From positions 15,173 through 79,172 of the forward strand of contig CAYMEW010000018.1 in the NCBI GenBank assembly GCA_964389755.1: DNA of 64,000 nucleotides, in the 5' to 3' direction. The position numbers and the translations under genes are program-made. The notes below the pieces were generated by a model. The model was not told where the DNA came from. It worked only from the letters and a program-made list of their open reading frames with translations, and ran no database searches. Source of the stretch: JBBSUQ01 sp964389755. Lineage in GTDB: Bacteria; Bacteroidota; Bacteroidia; Flavobacteriales_D; Crocinitomicaceae. Of the stretch, positions 24,918 through 33,499 are shown one piece after another (within the stretch, counting starts at the first letter, position 1; each line of letters starts with the position of its first letter).

Positions 24918-26834
24918 TTGAAACGACTCTTTATTTCAATCTTTTCAATTTATTGTTTATGCATCCTGGTAATTGGCGTTCTGAACGTGAACCAGTATGC
25001 CCGTCAGAAGAAAATGTTCATGACGCTGCGCTATGTGGAAGAACTTACCAATACGACTGCACGACGCAACGAGCTGGTGAACGCTTTCATCTATTCCCAG
25101 AATTACCGGATTGAAGAAGCGCAGAATGCAGCAAATGTCATTGCACAGATCAAGACGCTTTACGGACGGTCCGATCATGCGATCAGGGAAGTACTCAGCC
25201 TGAACAGTATCAACGGGCGGTACACAGATACCCTGCGCTACATCCGCAGCCAGTTGCAACACCAGAAAATGCGTGAATTGAGCCTGATCCGGCTAACGCG
25301 TGAACTGGGGTTTAAAAACAAGGGAATGATCGGAACGATGCGCGAAACGGCGCACGAACTCGAGCGGACGCAGGCGCACAACGAATTATTGCTCTTATTG
25401 CGACGCCACGAAAAAGATTTCCTGCTGCGCGGCGAACAGGCCTATATGACCGCTTTTGACAAGACCGCCGAAGAGTACCGCAAAGTCATTCAAAATGAGA
25501 GCGGGAAAAAACTGCTTGCCCGGTACCGGAAGCGCTTCCATGCTATTTGCGAAGCCTACCTAAAACTCGGGAAAAGTGGTGAACAGGACGGCTACCTGCA
25601 GTTTTACGATCAATCGCGGCAGAAGATCGAACATGCCGCCTTTTTTATTCGTAACGGGATCATCAAAGAATCCGGGAAACTATCTCAGAATGCCGGGAAC
25701 CTCAACCTCATCTTCGTGACGGTCCTGAGCATCTTCGGGCTGCTGCTTGCTTTTTACCTCAGCAACCTCATCCGGAATTACGTGGTACGCCTTCACAACC
25801 AGGTAGAGCGTTTCATGCGAAGCGAGCGGAACGAACTGAATTTGCATGAGCTGAAGATCCCCAATAACGAATTCGGAAAACTCACCATCAAGGTGTTTCG
25901 CCTGATGAGACGCATTAAATCGGATGTCGTATTACTTGAAACGCGTGTGGAAAAACGGACCGAAGAAATCCAGTTCCAAAAAGAAGTGATCCAGAAACAG
26001 CATTCGGAAATGCTCCAGAGCCTCGAATTTGCAGCACGCATCCAGGAACTGATTCTTCCCCAAAAATTTTACTACGACCAGATCTTCGGGGAAGTGAACA
26101 TTTTCTACCGTCCGAAAGCACTCGTAGGCGGGGACTTTTACCGTTTTCATGAAATGACCGACAGCGACCGTAATTACAAATACGCGATCATTGCGGACTG
26201 CACAGGACACGGCGTTCCGGGCGCTTTTTTAAGCGTGCTTGGCATGAATTACCTCAACGACATCCTCAACCGGCATTATTTACCTCCTGCCGTGATCCTT
26301 CACCTGCTTCTTGCTCACTTCGAGCAGGCGCTCAACCACTCCATGGATTCGCTCAAATACCTGAGCGTGGATGTACTGATTTGCTGTATCGATACCGATA
26401 AACGGGAACTTGTGTATGCCGGCACGAACGCAAACGGTTTTATTTATGGACCACGCGGAATCCGGAATTTTGAAAAGACCCGGCGACTGGAGGTATCCTA
26501 TTCGGGTACGGTTCATTCGCGTTTTGAAGAAAAACAACTAAAACTTTCCGAAAATGATCGCGTGTTTCTCTATACCGACGGGCTGACCGATCAGTTCGGC
26601 GGAAAAAAGGGTAAAAAGCTGACACGTCGCAAACTGCTCGAAAAGATCGCTGAAAAAAAACCGGTGAGCGGAAACGCAATGGCCGAAGAGGTTCAGCAAA
26701 TCTTCACCAACTGGCAGGGTGATCACGAACAAACGGACGATGTCAGTTTCATCACCTTCAGACCGGTGCGTTCCACGGCTCAACGAGAACCGGGAGACGC
26801 GGAAGAATCGATGCACACGTATGTTTCCCGCTAA
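24918..26834 (+). CDS. Membrane SpoIIE-type PP2C phosphatase with extracytoplasmic sensor
   Basis: A 638-aa signalling protein. TM1 (residues about 5-24) and TM2 (about 263-283) flank a long helical extracytoplasmic region (ARRNELVNAFIYSQNYR; LLLRRHEKDFLLRG) resembling a helical bundle sensor of the HBM type. A HAMP-like stretch and coiled coil (EKRTEEIQFQKEVIQKQ) lead to the PP2C/SpoIIE domain from about 385: AARIQELILPQ, VGGDFYRF (Asp metal ligand), ADCTGHGVPGAFLS, LYTDGLTDQFGG and TDDVSF. Such Ser/Thr phosphatases act in partner-switching control of sigma factors; no anti-sigma or STAS gene is adjacent. Confidence 0.88.
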   Translation: MKRLFISIFSIYCLCILVIGVLNVNQYARQKKMFMTLRYVEELTNTTARRNELVNAFIYSQNYRIEEAQNAANVIAQIKTLYGRSDHAIREVLSLNSINGRYTDTLRYIRSQLQHQKMRELSLIRLTRELGFKNKGMIGTMRETAHELERTQAHNELLLLLRRHEKDFLLRGEQAYMTAFDKTAEEYRKVIQNESGKKLLARYRKRFHAICEAYLKLGKSGEQDGYLQFYDQSRQKIEHAAFFIRNGIIKESGKLSQNAGNLNLIFVTVLSIFGLLLAFYLSNLIRNYVVRLHNQVERFMRSERNELNLHELKIPNNEFGKLTIKVFRLMRRIKSDVVLLETRVEKRTEEIQFQKEVIQKQHSEMLQSLEFAARIQELILPQKFYYDQIFGEVNIFYRPKALVGGDFYRFHEMTDSDRNYKYAIIADCTGHGVPGAFLSVLGMNYLNDILNRHYLPPAVILHLLLAHFEQALNHSMDSLKYLSVDVLICCIDTDKRELVYAGTNANGFIYGPRGIRNFEKTRRLEVSYSGTVHSRFEEKQLKLSENDRVFLYTDGLTDQFGGKKGKKLTRRKLLEKIAEKKPVSGNAMAEEVQQIFTNWQGDHEQTDDVSFITFRPVRSTAQREPGDAEESMHTYVSR

Positions 26835-26905
26835 AGGCATTTTTCCCTTTATAAGAACCGTTGATTCCGTTTTTGTTGGTATATTGAATAAAAAAGCCGA
26901 AAACG

Positions 26906-28414
26906 ATGAAGATCTTTCAGACCGGGCAGGTTCGCGAGGCAGACAGCTATACCATCACACACGAACCCATCTCTTCCCTGGAACTGATGGAGCGCGCCGC
27001 TAAAAAGTGTGCCGCGGCCATCATGAACCGTTTCGACCGGGAGCGACGCGTATTTATTTTTTGTGGTCCCGGCAACAATGGTGGTGACGGACTCGTGATC
27101 GCGCGCATCCTTCATGATCACGGCTATGACCTTTGCGTCTATGATGTGGCCCCCGGCCCGGATCGAAGTGAAGATAACCGAACGAATGCCGAACGCCTGA
27201 AGAAGACCGGGGTCGCTTTGCACGTGTTTACACCCGACACCAGGCTTCAGTCTTCCGGAAAGGACCTGTTGATAGACGCTATTTTCGGCAGCGGTCTCAA
27301 TCGCGCTCCCGAAGGACTCTTTGCACTCGCCATTCAACAGATTAACGAAAGTCCCGGAATTCGTATTTCCATTGATGTGCCTTCCGGCATGCGTATTCCG
27401 CCGGGAGAAACGCATAATTGCATTCATGCAGACCTCACACTGAGTTTCCAGGTACCGAGGCTTGAGTTCTATATTGCGGAAAACCTGTCCTTGTACGGAA
27501 CAATTGAAATGATCGACATCGGCCTCGACCGTCGTTTCCTGGACGAACTCGAAAGTCCGTACGCGCTTACAACTTTCGCGGACGCACGCACGTATTACAG
27601 GATTCGCCCGTCCTCCGGTCACAAAGGAACGTTCGGGCATGTTCACGTGCTCGCAGGATCCTATGGAAAAACAGGCGCGGCATTATTGTGTACAAAAGCA
27701 GCCATTCACATCGGGGCAGGCCTGGTCACCGTTGAATCTTTTAAACAGGCATTTCAGGTTATACAAACGGGCGTCCCGGAAGCCATGTTCGTGGCTAACT
27801 CAGGCGAAAAGCACCTTTCAGGGAACTATGCTGATCATATTGCTAGCAACTGCATTGCAATCGGGCCCGGCATCGGGACGCATTTTGAAACGGCCGGTCT
27901 ACTCGAACATGTACTTCGGAATTACCAAAATCCGATGGTGATCGATGCCGATGCCTTAAACATCCTTTCCGGGCATCGTGAACTCTATTCTTTACTCAAT
28001 GAAAAGCACGTTTTGACGCCCCACCCGCGGGAATTCGACCGCCTTTTCGACCCTTCTGCGAACGGTTACGAACGCTTATTGAAACAGCGTGAAAAATCCA
28101 GGGAACTGGGATGTTACATCGTTTTGAAGGGAGCCCGGACATCCATTGCCTCACCGGACGGGGCTATTCGCTTCAACGACACGGGGAACAGCGGGTTGTC
28201 AACCGGCGGAAGCGGCGACGTACTCACAGGGCTCATTGCCGGATTACTCGCGCAGGGCTATCCTCCCGAAAATGCCTGTTGCCTGGCTGTTTACCTGCAT
28301 GGAAAATGCGCAGAGACCTACCTCGAAGAGGGAACCGAAGAAACAATGTCGGCTTCCGATATTATCCGGATGCTGCCGCGTACTTTTCGCAACTTTCTTG
28401 GAAAAGACCTGTAA
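26906..28414 (+). CDS. nnr: Bifunctional NAD(P)H-hydrate epimerase / ADP-dependent NAD(P)H-hydrate dehydratase
   Basis: A 502-aa metabolite-repair enzyme. The N-terminal epimerase (NnrE, about 1-210) begins KIFQTGQVREAD and carries CGPGNNGGDGLVIAR and SIDVPSGM. The C-terminal ribokinase-fold dehydratase (NnrD, about 225-500) has GHKGTFGHVHVLAGSYGKTGA, IDADALN, TPHPREFDRL and the nucleotide/catalytic NSGLSTGGSGDVLTG. Together they restore hydrated NAD(P)H. It converges with hutH, the two stops being 2 nt apart. Confidence 0.96.
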   Translation: MKIFQTGQVREADSYTITHEPISSLELMERAAKKCAAAIMNRFDRERRVFIFCGPGNNGGDGLVIARILHDHGYDLCVYDVAPGPDRSEDNRTNAERLKKTGVALHVFTPDTRLQSSGKDLLIDAIFGSGLNRAPEGLFALAIQQINESPGIRISIDVPSGMRIPPGETHNCIHADLTLSFQVPRLEFYIAENLSLYGTIEMIDIGLDRRFLDELESPYALTTFADARTYYRIRPSSGHKGTFGHVHVLAGSYGKTGAALLCTKAAIHIGAGLVTVESFKQAFQVIQTGVPEAMFVANSGEKHLSGNYADHIASNCIAIGPGIGTHFETAGLLEHVLRNYQNPMVIDADALNILSGHRELYSLLNEKHVLTPHPREFDRLFDPSANGYERLLKQREKSRELGCYIVLKGARTSIASPDGAIRFNDTGNSGLSTGGSGDVLTGLIAGLLAQGYPPENACCLAVYLHGKCAETYLEEGTEETMSASDIIRMLPRTFRNFLGKDL

Positions 28415-28416
28415 AA

Positions 28417-29892
28417 CTACCAGTTTCGCACGAAAAGCGCGCTTTTCTGCATCAGTTCGTGCATGTAGCGATCTTCTTCCACAAACGGCACTTCTTTTCG
28501 ATAACGTAGCCGCAGTTCTTCGAGTAATTCGGAGGTTTTTGCCGGTTTTCGGAAATCGAGTCCCTGGCAGGCGTTCATCAGTTCGATTCCACATACCGAA
28601 TACAGGTTCTGAACGATGCGGTACAACTTCGTAGCTGCGTTTGCTCCCATACTTACGTGATCCTCCTGCCCGTTCGACGAATCAATGGTATCGATCGAAG
28701 CCGGCGTACACAACTGTTTGTTCTGGCTCACGATGGAAGCGCCTGTGTACTGTGGAATCATGAATCCACTGTTCAGCCCCGGATTGGCCACGAGGAAAGC
28801 GGGAAGCCCGCGCGTTCCCGAAACCAGTTTGAATACGCGACGTTCGGAGATACTACCGAGTTCGGAAAGTGCGATCGCCAGGAAGTCCATTACCAGCGCC
28901 AAAGGTTGCCCGTGAAAGTTTCCTGCGGAAACAACCGTGTCTTCTTCCGGAAAAACCGTCGGGTTATCCGTTACCGCATTGATCTCATTTTCAATGATCC
29001 CGGCGCAATGATTGATCGTGTCGGCCGTAGCGCCATGTACCTGTGGGATGCAGCGAAAAGAATACGGATCCTGTACGTGTTCTTTGGGACGCATGATCAG
29101 TTCGCTTCCCTCCAGCAGGTCAGCCACAAATTTGGCGATCGTGATCTGCCCGGTTTGTTTCCGGATCGCGTTGACCGAATGACTGAACGGTTCCATGCGC
29201 CCGTCATACGCTTCCAGCGACAAAGCAGCCACCGTGGTAAACTTTTTCAGCAATTCTTTTGCGTGTTCAACAGCATACGTGGCATACGCACTCATAAACT
29301 GTGTTCCGTTCAGCAGTGCCAGTCCTTCCTTACTCCGAAGCGTGATCGGTTCCAGGTTGTACTTTTCGAGCATTTCGGACGCGGGAATAACCGTACCTTT
29401 TATGCGCACTTCACCTTCTCCGAAGATCGGCATGGACAGGTGCGCGAGCGGTGCCAGGTCACCCGAAGCTCCGAGACTACCCTGTTGATAAACCACCGGG
29501 AGAATATCGTTATTGTAAAAATAGATCAGTCGTTCTACTGTAGCCACCTGCACCCCGCTGTTTCCGTGCGAAAGACCGAGTACTTTAAGCAGCAACATGC
29601 GTTTTACGATCTCATCCGGAACCACATCTCCCATTCCGCAGGCATGCGAGAGTACGAGGTTCTTTTGCAACGCTTCAAGGTCTTTTTTGGAAATAGCCGT
29701 ATTACACAATGATCCGAACCCGGTATTGATTCCGTAGATGAGTTCATCCGATGCTTCGATCTTTTTATCGAGGTAGAGCCGGCAATTCCGGATCGTTTCG
29801 CGGACATCTGCGGATAGTTGTACTTTTTCTCCGCTTTGAATGAGTTCTTCAAAATCGTCGAGGGTGATGTGTTCGTTGATGATCGTATACAT
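28417..29892 (-). CDS. hutH: Histidine ammonia-lyase
   Basis: A 491-aa lyase deaminating histidine to urocanate with a self-made MIO cofactor from A142-S143-G144 in GSLGASGDLAPL. YGINTGFGSL and LVLSHACG keep the Ser-His pair typical of histidine rather than tyrosine lyases, which carry a different residue there. The start at 29892 is the ATG 1 nt after the hisS stop; the longer frame would overlap hisS by 41 bp. No hutU, hutI or hutG is nearby, so degradation must continue from another locus, or urocanate has another use. Confidence 0.92.
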   Translation of the reverse strand: MYTIINEHITLDDFEELIQSGEKVQLSADVRETIRNCRLYLDKKIEASDELIYGINTGFGSLCNTAISKKDLEALQKNLVLSHACGMGDVVPDEIVKRMLLLKVLGLSHGNSGVQVATVERLIYFYNNDILPVVYQQGSLGASGDLAPLAHLSMPIFGEGEVRIKGTVIPASEMLEKYNLEPITLRSKEGLALLNGTQFMSAYATYAVEHAKELLKKFTTVAALSLEAYDGRMEPFSHSVNAIRKQTGQITIAKFVADLLEGSELIMRPKEHVQDPYSFRCIPQVHGATADTINHCAGIIENEINAVTDNPTVFPEEDTVVSAGNFHGQPLALVMDFLAIALSELGSISERRVFKLVSGTRGLPAFLVANPGLNSGFMIPQYTGASIVSQNKQLCTPASIDTIDSSNGQEDHVSMGANAATKLYRIVQNLYSVCGIELMNACQGLDFRKPAKTSELLEELRLRYRKEVPFVEEDRYMHELMQKSALFVRNW

Positions 29893-29893
29893 A

Positions 29894-31273
29894 TCAATGT
29901 CTTTTGGGTGCAAAAAATGCACGGAGTTCTTCAAATGTAAGTGATTGCTGATCGCCGGAATGCATGTTTTTGAGTTGCACGGTTCCGTTTTCTAATTCTG
30001 TCTCGCCAACGAGAGCGACGTATTGCACATTCCGTTCGTTGGCGTATTTCATTTGTTTCTGCATTTTAGCCGAAACCGGGTAGAGTTCGCAATCCAGCCC
30101 GTCGCGACGCAGTTGTTGTACGTATTCGAAGCAGGTTTCTTCTTCCGCCTGCCCGAAATTAACAAACAGGAGACTCAATCCCTTTTCAACGGATTCGGGG
30201 AATAATTCCAGTTCCTGGAGAATGTCGTAAATGCGGTCTGCACCGAAAGAAATCCCGACTCCTGAAACATCTTTCATACCGAAAAGTCCGGTGAGGTCAT
30301 CGTAACGTCCGCCACCGCAGATGCTTCCCATGTTGACGCCATTCGGTTTCACCTCGAAGATCGCTCCTGTATAATAGTTCAGACCGCGTGCCAGCGTTAC
30401 GTCAAATTCGAATTTTGCCTGACGCAATCCGCATTTTTCAATCTTTCGGATCACGTATTCAAGTTCTTCGATCCCTTTTAAACCTGTTTCGCTTTCCTGC
30501 AGGAACTTACGCATAACTGCCATGCGTTCGGCATTCGTTCCCTGTAGTTCGAAGAGCGGATCGATCCGTGTAATGGCATTTTCGGAAACTCCTTTGCGGC
30601 GCAGTTCTTCCACGACGCCGTCCTTCTCGATCTTGTCCAGTTTATCGATCGCCACTGTGATGTCGATGAGTTTTTCGGAAGCCCCGCTCACTTCGGCAAT
30701 CCCGGACAGGATTTTCCGGTTATTGATCAGGATCGTGAAATCGGGAATGCGCAATTCACTAAGTACCTCGTCAAAGAGCAAAACGAATTCGGTTTCGTAG
30801 AGCAGCGAATCGCTTCCGACCACGTCTGCATCGCACTGAAAGAATTCCTGATACCTGCCGCGTTGCGGCCTGTCTGCTCGCCATACCGGTTGTATCTGGT
30901 AGCGTTTGAAGGGAAAAGAAAGTTCATTGCGGTGCTGAACCACAAACCGGGCGAATGGCACCGTGAGGTCGTAACGCAGTGATTTTTCGGAAAGTGAGTT
31001 CGCGAAGCGCGGCAGGTTCTCTTCCTCGAGCGCCTGTAAATCGGCTTGCTTTACCTTTTCGCCGGAATTGAGTATCCGGAAGATCAGGCGATCTCCTTCT
31101 TCGCCGTATTTTCCGAGCAGTGTACTGTTCAGTTCGAAAGACGGCGTTTCGATCGGGGCATACCCGTATTTATGAAATGCTCTGCGAATTGTATCGAATA
31201 TGTAATTGCGTCTGTTAACTTCCCCGGGCAGAAAGTCACGCGTACCTTTTGGAGTTGCCGGTTTCTGAGCCAT
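29894..31273 (-). CDS. hisS: Histidine--tRNA ligase
   Basis: A 459-aa class II synthetase. Motif 1 region (GTRDFLPGEVNRRNYI), motif 2 (FPFKRYQIQPVWRADRPQRGRYQEFFQCDADVVG), the histidine-A segment ARGLNYYTGAIFE and motif 3 (GVGISFGADRIYDIL) are all present, with a C-terminal anticodon domain (LSLLFVNFG...). hutH follows after 1 nt, placing histidine charging and histidine breakdown in one transcript. Promoter box at 31294-31301. Confidence 0.97.
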   Translation of the reverse strand: MAQKPATPKGTRDFLPGEVNRRNYIFDTIRRAFHKYGYAPIETPSFELNSTLLGKYGEEGDRLIFRILNSGEKVKQADLQALEEENLPRFANSLSEKSLRYDLTVPFARFVVQHRNELSFPFKRYQIQPVWRADRPQRGRYQEFFQCDADVVGSDSLLYETEFVLLFDEVLSELRIPDFTILINNRKILSGIAEVSGASEKLIDITVAIDKLDKIEKDGVVEELRRKGVSENAITRIDPLFELQGTNAERMAVMRKFLQESETGLKGIEELEYVIRKIEKCGLRQAKFEFDVTLARGLNYYTGAIFEVKPNGVNMGSICGGGRYDDLTGLFGMKDVSGVGISFGADRIYDILQELELFPESVEKGLSLLFVNFGQAEEETCFEYVQQLRRDGLDCELYPVSAKMQKQMKYANERNVQYVALVGETELENGTVQLKNMHSGDQQSLTFEELRAFFAPKRH

Positions 31274-31293
31274 TATTTGCTGTTTTCAGACTG

Positions 31294-31301
31294 CAAAGAT
31301 A
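31294..31301 (-). promoter_or_regulatory. -7 box TATCTTTG for hisS-hutH
   Basis: On the minus strand TTATCTTTGCAG fits TAnnTTTG; predicted start near 31289 with a 16-nt leader. The same octamer precedes rpsP, the E1 gene and the thioredoxin-like gene. Confidence 0.55.
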
Positions 31302-31385
31302 AGGGTAAAATCGGAATAGGAAATTACCGACAGATCCTGCTTTTCCCAGCGTGCCACCTTCTCCTTTCCGGGAAACAGCTATTTT

Positions 31386-31748
31386 TTACGATATAACGGC
31401 ATAGGTCGTTTTCGAAGTACTCATAATGGCGATGAAGGAAATAAGCAAACCGATAAACAGGTGCGGGAAACTGATCAGTTCATCAAAGCGGAAAAGCCAG
31501 GGAGAGAAGGAAAGAAAAACGCCTGCCGCAATGTCAATGATCAGGTGCGTTTGCATGGGCAAGAGCGGAAAAATACCATTCTCATAACGCGTAAAAACAC
31601 TTTCAGTCAGCAGGTAAAAACCAATAAGCATCGGAATCCACATTTCGGGTCCCTGTGTGGCAAAGTTAAAGATCCAGGGAGAAGCGATCAGCATCAGGCC
31701 GATGATGTAGTCTGTAAGGGCATGTGTTTTTGTGCTTATCAGTTTCAT
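31386..31748 (-). CDS. SPW-repeat membrane protein, copy 1
   Basis: A 120-aa inner-membrane protein of four hydrophobic segments. The SPW signature occurs twice (IASPWIFNF and SFSPWLFRF), each after an alpha-helical start (HALTDYIIG; HLIIDIAAG), the two-fold repeat of the SPW family, function unknown. It aligns over its whole length with the protein at 32712-33071, so they are paralogues. I use the internal ATG (MKLISTKTHAL) because the paralogue begins MRLINTKVHGV. TGGCACGA lies 40 nt upstream. Confidence 0.85.
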   Translation of the reverse strand: MKLISTKTHALTDYIIGLMLIASPWIFNFATQGPEMWIPMLIGFYLLTESVFTRYENGIFPLLPMQTHLIIDIAAGVFLSFSPWLFRFDELISFPHLFIGLLISFIAIMSTSKTTYAVIS

Positions 31749-31781
31749 AGCGTTTTTGTTTTTGGGTAAGAATTGAAGCTT

Positions 31782-31795
31782 TAATTTTCGTGCCA
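31782..31795 (-). promoter_or_regulatory. Shared TGGCACGA-N3-TTA element upstream of SPW copy 1
   Basis: On the minus strand TGGCACGAAAATTA, ending 40 nt before the start codon. The -24 half equals the sigma-54 consensus TGGCACG, but the -12 half TTAAA lacks the expected GC. The same motif at 39 nt precedes SPW copy 2. Confidence 0.4.
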
Positions 31796-31892
31796 CAACG
31801 AATAATTCAGGATTCGGGGATACCTATTGGTTTTCGGAGCGAAGGAAGTGTTCCCAAAAATCCCCAATCTTAGTTCAAAGCTTACCCAGAAT

Positions 31893-31920
31893 TAAAAAAA
31901 GGAAACATGTCGGTTTCCTC
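31893..31920 (-). terminator. Terminator after the 193-aa gene
   Basis: On the minus strand AGGAAAC/GTTTCCT form a 7-bp stem with a 6-nt loop, followed by T7. Confidence 0.7.
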
Positions 31921-31956
31921 TTTATTCTGATTTGGACTACGTGCCAGTCTGTTTTC

Positions 31957-32538
31957 TCAGTTCAATACATTTTCAATGAATTTTTGCCAGGGCGTATTCA
32001 TTTCACAGGGTTCGGCAAAACGCGGCCTCGCATACATGATTTTACCGTTAGAGGATTCGTCACGGATCTTTTCCGAAGAGCTGAGTCTCGCTCCGGAACG
32101 TTGAATAATGAGCGTCGTACACGCCTGTCCGCATTCTTCATCGTCAAAAGCAACATCATCAACAGGATCATCTGTGGGTCGTAAGCGCAGTGCGAAGAGA
32201 TCATATTTCATTTCGGGCTCGTGCCTTTCGTAATAATCTTCAATCCTGAACCAGTCTTTGTCCTCATCACGCGCACCGAGTATCGGTCCGTAACTGATCA
32301 GGTCGCCTGGTCGCGGTAAACGATTCACGGCAGTTCCCTTTGGATCGGTTAAGGTAAACACCAGTTCCTGCCCGATAAAGGTGTGCCATTTATTGATGTT
32401 CAATAAGCGCCCCACGGCAAGAGTGTATTGCGTTCCGGCTTCCTGTTCATCGCCAAATATCCGGTGCATTTCACCGCAGTCCGCGACAATAGTTCGCTGT
32501 CCAGGTATTTCATTCGCTATTTTCTGCGTACGCATCAT
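31957..32538 (-). CDS. Cytosolic protein of unknown function, 193 aa
   Basis: No signal or membrane segment. It begins MMRTQKIANEIPGQRTIVAD and has a GRLLNINKWHTFIGQELVFTL region, then PRPGDLISYGPILGARDEDKDWFRIEDYYE and an acidic PTDDPVDDVAFDDEECGQAC stretch, ending PWQKFIENVLN. The mixed alpha/beta pattern and lack of repeats suggest a single globular domain. I recognise no family. It lies between the two SPW paralogues on the same strand, but its upstream region lacks their TGGCACGA motif. Confidence 0.75.
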   Translation of the reverse strand: MMRTQKIANEIPGQRTIVADCGEMHRIFGDEQEAGTQYTLAVGRLLNINKWHTFIGQELVFTLTDPKGTAVNRLPRPGDLISYGPILGARDEDKDWFRIEDYYERHEPEMKYDLFALRLRPTDDPVDDVAFDDEECGQACTTLIIQRSGARLSSSEKIRDESSNGKIMYARPRFAEPCEMNTPWQKFIENVLN

Positions 32539-32711
32539 GATCAGTGTTATTACTTTTTCTTTCTCAGGATAACTACTCCACTGAGAGATTTGTTTTGACT
32601 TATGGATTTTTTCACAAATTTTCGCAGGATCTTTTTGAAGAATGACACATTGATTCCCGGCTTCCTTCTCCCCTGTAGTATTTATTTTGAAGCTTATTCA
32701 CCATCATCGTA

Positions 32712-33071
32712 TTACACAACCCGATAACCGGGATACCTGGCACTCATCACGGCGACCAGGATGATCATCACGCCGATGAGTAAGTGCGGCAGGCGAACAA
32801 GTTCATAAAAGCCGAACAACCACGGCGAAACAGTTAGCAAGATTGCAAGGATAAAGTCGATCACGATGTGTGTTCTCATCGGAATCATTTTGAAAATGCC
32901 GGTTTCATATCGTGTACAAGTGCTTTGTAATAAAATCAAAACTCCAACTATCACGGGAATCCACATTTCAGCATCGCCTGTAACGAAATTGAATAACCAG
33001 GGCGAACCGATCAATAAAAAACCCGTGACGTAATCCAGCACTCCGTGAACTTTTGTATTAATTAATCTCAT
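32712..33071 (-). CDS. SPW-repeat membrane protein, copy 2
   Basis: A 119-aa paralogue of the protein at 31386-31748: MRLINTKVHGVLDYVTGFLLIGSPWLFNF, EMWIPVIVGVL, TRYETGIF, MRTHIVIDFILAILLTVSPWLFGFYELVRLPHL align with copy 1 throughout. Four membrane helices are predicted, two SPW motifs (GSPWLFNF, VSPWLFGF). The two copies probably arose by tandem duplication and share an upstream motif, suggesting common, perhaps stress-related control. Confidence 0.87.
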   Translation of the reverse strand: MRLINTKVHGVLDYVTGFLLIGSPWLFNFVTGDAEMWIPVIVGVLILLQSTCTRYETGIFKMIPMRTHIVIDFILAILLTVSPWLFGFYELVRLPHLLIGVMIILVAVMSARYPGYRVV

Positions 33072-33100
33072 GGCTTGTCTGTTTTGGTGTTTGAAAAATC

Positions 33101-33117
33101 TGCTAAGTATCGTGCCA
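33101..33117 (-). promoter_or_regulatory. Shared TGGCACGA-N3-TTA element upstream of SPW copy 2
   Basis: On the minus strand TGGCACGATACTTAGCA, ending 39 nt before the start codon. Here the downstream half contains GC, one base further from GG than in a textbook sigma-54 promoter. The distance to the ATG is nearly the same as in copy 1. Confidence 0.45.
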
Positions 33118-33499
33118 ATACCCGAAAAGGGACTTTCTGTTCGAATCTGCGGTTACGGCAATTCCAAAACCGGGTAAACTTTACGCGTTAAGCGCAGTTT
33201 TTTACACAGAAAACCAGTTAAAACTAAAAGTTCAAGGCAGAGGATTAACATTTGTTCATGAATTCGTCTGAATACAATCGCTATTTTTAGTTTACGTATG
33301 AATCCACGGATGTTCACGGGGAAATCAGAGCATGCTCTCACGTGTAACAAACGCGTTTATGCGGAAAATGACGGAACATTCATCACGAAAAAAAACGATA
33401 AAAAAGAAAACGAATACGAATAATAAATCCGGCTATGGGAATACATTTTGTACAACTACTTTTACCTTAAAGAGTCAGACATAAAACCCGATCACAGCT
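33118..33499. other. Gene-free stretch before the L,D-transpeptidase gene
   Basis: About 380 bp with no convincing ORF, repeat or RNA gene. The only open frame (33153-33350, minus) lacks a start context and a plausible composition. The right end is A-rich and contains TACATTTTG (about 33441), one base longer than the TAnnTTTG box, which could serve the downstream gene. Confidence 0.5.

Noticed and set aside
28417..29892. Tyrosine ammonia-lyase of a flexirubin pathway
   Set aside because: The Ser-His pair (LVLSHACG) is typical of histidine lyases and no flexirubin genes are near.
33153..33350. 65-aa minus-strand ORF in the 33.1-33.5 kb gap
   Set aside because: No promoter box, no plausible domain or membrane pattern, and composition like the surrounding non-coding DNA.
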